In this document: positions 61,088 to 64,000 of the stretch, in pieces
Numbering within the stretch: the first letter of the stretch is position 1
How the letters are laid out: each line of letters begins with the position of its first letter
Source of the DNA: Herbinix luporum
Lineage (GTDB): Bacteria > Bacillota > Clostridia > Lachnospirales > Lachnospiraceae
Length of the DNA stretch: 64,000 bases
Reading direction: 5' to 3'
NCBI RefSeq assembly: GCF_900070325.1
Contig: NZ_LN879430.1
Location: 2,518,501 to 2,582,500 of the forward strand
Made by a program: the position numbers and the translations under genes
Notes under the pieces: model-generated
Told to the model about the DNA's origin: nothing
The model's database searches: none
What the model saw: the letters and a program-made list of their open reading frames with translations, nothing else

Positions 61088-62539
61088 ATGAATAGGAATC
61101 CTAAGTTATCATCAGACATAAATCAAAATAAGAGTATAATAAAAAATTATCTGCCAATTAAAAAAAGCTTTGATCTTATAGGGAGAGAACTTATCATAGG
61201 GCAAAGCATAGACGCATATCTGCTTTTTATCGATGGCTTTGCGAAGGATGATATTATGCTTTGGATTCTAGACATTTTACAGTCCCTGCCCGAAAATAAA
61301 ATTTCCAATGATATAATAGAAACTTTAATAAAAAAGAGAATCGGTTATATAGAAGTAGAACGATTTACAGATTTTGAGCAAATGAGTACCATGGTTTTAT
61401 CCGGAGCCCTTGCTCTTATAGTAGACGGAGTAGATGAGGGCATTTTAATTGATGCTAGGGAATATCCTGTTCGCAGTCCCCAGGAGCCGGAGCTAGAGAA
61501 AGTTAGCAGAGGTTCTAGGGATGGATTAGTAGAAACAATTATATTTAACACTGCCCTAATAAGAAGAAGGCTTAGGGACCCAAACCTTATCTTTGAAATT
61601 ACATCAGTGGGAAAACGATCAAAAACAGATGTGGTCATTGCCTACTTAGATGATTTGGTTGATAAACAACTTCTAAAGGAGGTTCAAGATAAAATAAATA
61701 AGATAGATGTGGGAGCCCTTGTAATGGCAGAAAAGACCCTAGAAGAATTATTAATAAAAAAACATTGGTATAATCCCCTGCCACAAGTAAAATTTACAGA
61801 ACGCCCTGACGTAGTGGCAGCCCACTTACTAGAAGGCCATATTGCCATTATAGTAGATACCTCTCCAAGTATTATGCTCCTTCCCGTTACCATGTTTCAT
61901 TTTACTCAACATGCTGAGGACTATTATCAGAATATAATGGTAGGAACATATTATCGCTGGATACGATTTTTAGGAATGCTTTCAGCTTTTCTCCTTCCAC
62001 CCCTATGGCTATTATTAGTTGAAAATAAAGAGTTATTACCCAATTTCCTGCAATTTATAGGACCTAAGGATGAGTTTACCATTCCTTTAACAATCCAACT
62101 TTTATTATTGGAATTCGGCCTAGATATTCTTAGAATATCTTCAATTCATACACCCAGTGCCCTAAATACTTCCTTAGGTATTATCGGCGGTTTAATACTA
62201 AGTGATTTGGCTGTTAAAGTCGGTATTTTTGTCCCGGAAACAGTTTTGTATATGGCCATAGCCGGTATCGGTACCTTTGCTACACCCAGCTTAGAATTTG
62301 CTTTGGCTATACGTATATTTAGGCTCTTTTTGTTAATAATGACAGGTCTTATTGGCATATGGGGCTTTGTCGGGGCTCTTATTATAATATTTATTATAAT
62401 TTGCAGCTGTAGGTCCTTTAAGTATGGCAAAGCTTATACTTGGCCATTAATACCCCTTAAACTAAAGCCCCTATCTCATATCTTATTTCGTATGCCCATA
62501 CCTAAAATCAACCATGATTCAAATAAGAAAAATTCTTAA
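61088..62539 (+). CDS. spoVAF: Spore germination protein SpoVAF/GerA-A type
   Basis: A 483-aa membrane protein of the GerA family A-subunit type. It has a soluble N-terminal half (about 1-265; DAYLLFIDGFAKDDIMLWI and GALALIVDGVDEGILIDAREYPVRS are family sequences) and four or more membrane spans from about 290, with RPDVVAAHLLEGHIAIIVDTSPS and IHTPSALNTSLGIIGGLILSD. The length and early DxFxKDD region fit SpoVAF, which sits in the inner membrane of spores and assists dipicolinic acid release. No spoVA genes are in the window. CGGAGGGTCAAA precedes the ATG. Expression is expected in the forespore (sigma-G), but no clear promoter was seen. Confidence 0.88.
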   Translation: MNRNPKLSSDINQNKSIIKNYLPIKKSFDLIGRELIIGQSIDAYLLFIDGFAKDDIMLWILDILQSLPENKISNDIIETLIKKRIGYIEVERFTDFEQMSTMVLSGALALIVDGVDEGILIDAREYPVRSPQEPELEKVSRGSRDGLVETIIFNTALIRRRLRDPNLIFEITSVGKRSKTDVVIAYLDDLVDKQLLKEVQDKINKIDVGALVMAEKTLEELLIKKHWYNPLPQVKFTERPDVVAAHLLEGHIAIIVDTSPSIMLLPVTMFHFTQHAEDYYQNIMVGTYYRWIRFLGMLSAFLLPPLWLLLVENKELLPNFLQFIGPKDEFTIPLTIQLLLLEFGLDILRISSIHTPSALNTSLGIIGGLILSDLAVKVGIFVPETVLYMAIAGIGTFATPSLEFALAIRIFRLFLLIMTGLIGIWGFVGALIIIFIIICSCRSFKYGKAYTWPLIPLKLKPLSHILFRMPIPKINHDSNKKNS

Positions 62540-62943
62540 GATATTTTTTCAAGCAGCATGTTATATGCCTGCTCCGAATTATCAATAGATAAAACAGTCT
62601 CTTCCATAGGACACATTCCGCTTTTATTTCGATTCATGATAAAAGGTACTTTTTTTTCATATTCATATGGTATCTGATATTTATCAAGCACTTTAATAGC
62701 ATGCTCACTAATTAGCCGGGCATAAATGCTTCCTACTTTTCCATATATTAGAAGTAGTGCTGCGGCCTTACCTATTACAAGATCTGCTACATCTGCCTCC
62801 TGAAAAAACAAAGGATTTTCTTTAAGCTTGGTTATAATAGGTAAAATACCTTTAAGATTTGATTCATAAACCTGGTTACCCTTTACAGCTACGCAGGTGT
62901 TATTTGAATTGTTTAAAAGTTTCTTAGCATAATATATTGACAT
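62536..62943 (-). CDS. DUF1893 (TM1506-like) protein
   Basis: A 135-aa protein with the DUF1893 pattern: NNTCVAVKGNQVYESNLKGILPII at the start, DLVIGKAAALLLIYGKVGSIYA near residues 55-76, and CPMEETVLS near 112. A crystal structure of the Thermotoga family member has a cytidine-deaminase-like fold with unknown activity. Its 3' end overlaps the 3' end of spoVAF by three to four bases (converging). ACATATTAGGGAG-like spacing before the ATG is reasonable. Function is unknown. Confidence 0.85.
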   Translation of the reverse strand: MSIYYAKKLLNNSNNTCVAVKGNQVYESNLKGILPIITKLKENPLFFQEADVADLVIGKAAALLLIYGKVGSIYARLISEHAIKVLDKYQIPYEYEKKVPFIMNRNKSGMCPMEETVLSIDNSEQAYNMLLEKIS

Positions 62944-62993
62944 GTTAATCTCCCTATTAAGTATGTATTTTAAGCAAAAATTTAAGTCTGTTT

Positions 62994-63365
62994 TTAAATT
63001 CTCTGGAAGCTTTTATACCTGCTTCCCTGAAAAGTAAGTCTTCCCATATCCCCTTCTACAAGCATTCCATATTCTCTACTGGGCACAACAAACTCCATCC
63101 TATCTCCACTTTCCACCTGAAAGGTAACATAATAAGTGCTAGAAGAAGTATAATGTTGCTGCATACCACCTTCACCATAATGATGAATATGATCTGATAC
63201 AGCCATTCTCTTTGTTACAACCTTAGCCTCCACAGTAAGTATAGGAGAATGGTTATTTTTATTCCACTGACCTATACCTCTTATTATGGTTACAAAAATA
63301 ATTCCAAATACTAATATGAAGCCTAAAGAAAACATATATGGAAATATTCTAAAGAAGAACACCAT
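62994..63365 (-). CDS. DUF2500 family membrane protein
   Basis: A 123-aa protein with one N-terminal membrane helix (about residues 7-30) and a beta-rich extracellular or cytoplasmic tail. The tail begins LTVEAKVVTKRMAVSDH and has a segment YYVTFQVESGDRMEFVVP, the pattern of DUF2500 proteins. Function is unknown. It lies 50 bases upstream of the DUF1893 gene on the same strand, possibly co-transcribed; AGAAGGTGATA precedes the ATG. Confidence 0.82.
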   Translation of the reverse strand: MVFFFRIFPYMFSLGFILVFGIIFVTIIRGIGQWNKNNHSPILTVEAKVVTKRMAVSDHIHHYGEGGMQQHYTSSSTYYVTFQVESGDRMEFVVPSREYGMLVEGDMGRLTFQGSRYKSFQRI

Positions 63366-63533
63366 ATTATCACCTTCTATTTAAATTAATCTATAATTAA
63401 ATATAATTATTAACGGAATGTACATGTTTGTCAACAAAACATTTTTCCTTATATAAATATCCCTATATTTATTTTTGTAAATAATCAACTATAAATACAT
63501 ATATTAATTATATAATGATTTTTGAGGTTTATT

Positions 63534-64000
63534 ATGATTATACATGTTGTAAAGCCCGGGGAAACCATACAATCAATAGCCAAGTTTTATGGGGTTTCAG
63601 AAAATGATTTAATACAAAATAATGGACTAGACTTTCCTGAGAATTTAGTTGTAGGCCAGTGTATTGTTATCACCTATCCTGAAATTATATATACCGTTAA
63701 AGAAGGGGACAGCTTATATGGTATTACTAATTCTTTCAATGTTTCTGTAATGCAATTATTGCAAAACAATCCATATCTGGCCGATAGAAAATACCTTTAT
63801 CCCGGAGATAAATTAGTAATAAGCTTTAAAAAGAAAGGTTCACTTACTACTCATGGTATTGTTATTCCATTTGTTACTGATGCCACCCTTAAAAGAACCT
63901 TGCCCTACCTAACTTATATTTCTGTTATTAATTATACCGTAACTGATCAAGGTGACTTAATTTCATATTATGATGATACTGAATTTATTAAAACAGCAAA
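63534..64000 (+). CDS. LysM repeat protein, YaaH/SleL-like GH18, 3' end outside window
   Basis: The gene starts with ATG at 63534, with GAGG six bases upstream, and runs off the right edge. The visible 155 residues contain two LysM modules: residues about 2-46 (VVKPGETIQSIAKFYGVSEN) and about 50-97 (YTVKEGDSLYGITNSFNVSV). Then the start of a GH18-type domain appears: THGIVIPFVTDATLKRTLPY followed by YISVINYTVTDQGDLI. This matches SleL/YaaH spore cortex-lytic or spore-coat glycosidases. The LysM modules bind peptidoglycan. The catalytic residues lie outside the window, so activity cannot be judged. Confidence 0.85.
   Translation, partial: MIIHVVKPGETIQSIAKFYGVSENDLIQNNGLDFPENLVVGQCIVITYPEIIYTVKEGDSLYGITNSFNVSVMQLLQNNPYLADRKYLYPGDKLVISFKKKGSLTTHGIVIPFVTDATLKRTLPYLTYISVINYTVTDQGDLISYYDDTEFIKTA

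Noticed and set aside
1..64000. CRISPR array, prophage, insertion sequence or tRNA cluster
   Set aside because: No regularly spaced repeats, integrase, transposase or tRNA-like clover sequences with a TTCGA arm were seen on either strand. Only the weak remnant at 15898-16023 remains as a possible trace.

Overview
The window is AT-rich by eye, with tightly packed genes, strong AGGAGG-type ribosome binding sites and occasional TTG/GTG starts. It carries many endospore genes: spoIIR, a SipL-like SPOCS/LysM protein, a CotS-like protein, a YtvI-like permease, spmA/spmB, spoVAF and a YaaH/SleL-like LysM-GH18 gene. It also carries genes typical of strict anaerobes, namely an NrdG-type radical SAM activase, a TM1266-type hydrogenase-system regulator and an AmmeMemoRadiSam pair. 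Together these point to a spore-forming anaerobic Clostridia chromosome, most likely Lachnospiraceae-like. The genus is not determined. No prophage, insertion sequence, CRISPR array, tRNA or rRNA gene was found, and the window reads as core chromosome.

Layout. 1-4.5 kb: spoIIR (5' end outside the window) and ispE on the plus strand, then an unidentified 201-aa protein, sipL and veg on the minus strand. 4.8-11.3 kb: a PrcB-like lipoprotein, clpB, and the copper operon csoR-copA-copZ behind a consensus promoter with an abutting CsoR-type operator. 11.4-18.5 kb: a zinc-ribbon protein, azlC-azlD, an HD-GYP phosphodiesterase, a HAD phosphatase, DUF951, a hemolysin-III family protein, pgi and a membrane/coiled-coil protein. 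18.7-25.7 kb: a PEGA-domain membrane protein, a CotS-like protein, cca, proS with a T-box leader, and a YtvI-like permease. 25.9-29.6 kb: a nucleotide-kinase-like protein and an SsuABC-like ABC transporter led by a TM1266-type regulator, preceded by a leader that may act as an attenuator. 29.7-36.1 kb: a two-component system, metK with a SAM riboswitch, a second HD-GYP gene and murA. 36.4-46.3 kb: a TPR protein, a large cNMP-binding-like protein, the SRP RNA next to tadA, an NrdG-like activase, an unidentified protein and carB. 46.5-52.1 kb: rsmA-tatD, a 48-aa small gene, amrS/amrBA and spmAB. 52.2-58.8 kb: abrB, then yaaR-holB-ricT-trmN6-rsmI and a TPR/MORN membrane protein, with a guanylate-kinase-like gene upstream. 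58.9-64 kb: a periplasmic-binding-fold/GGDEF protein, spoVAF, DUF1893, DUF2500 and the start of a LysM-GH18 gene.

Functional themes. The neighbourhood (yaaR, holB, ricT, trmN6, rsmI, abrB, tatD, rsmA, veg, ispE) is a rearranged version of the origin-proximal block known from Bacillus subtilis. Cyclic-di-GMP turnover is represented by one GGDEF protein and two HD-GYP paralogues. RNA-based control is prominent: a proline T-box, an S-box, a possible unnamed attenuator before the hydrogenase-regulator/ABC operon, and a hairpin that would hide the ribosome binding site of a membrane-protein gene. No wholly new multi-gene system is proven. The best leads are the leader RNA with its TM1266-ABC operon, the ribosome-binding-site hairpin, the HTH-less sugar-sensor/GGDEF fusion and the large cNMP-binding-like protein.
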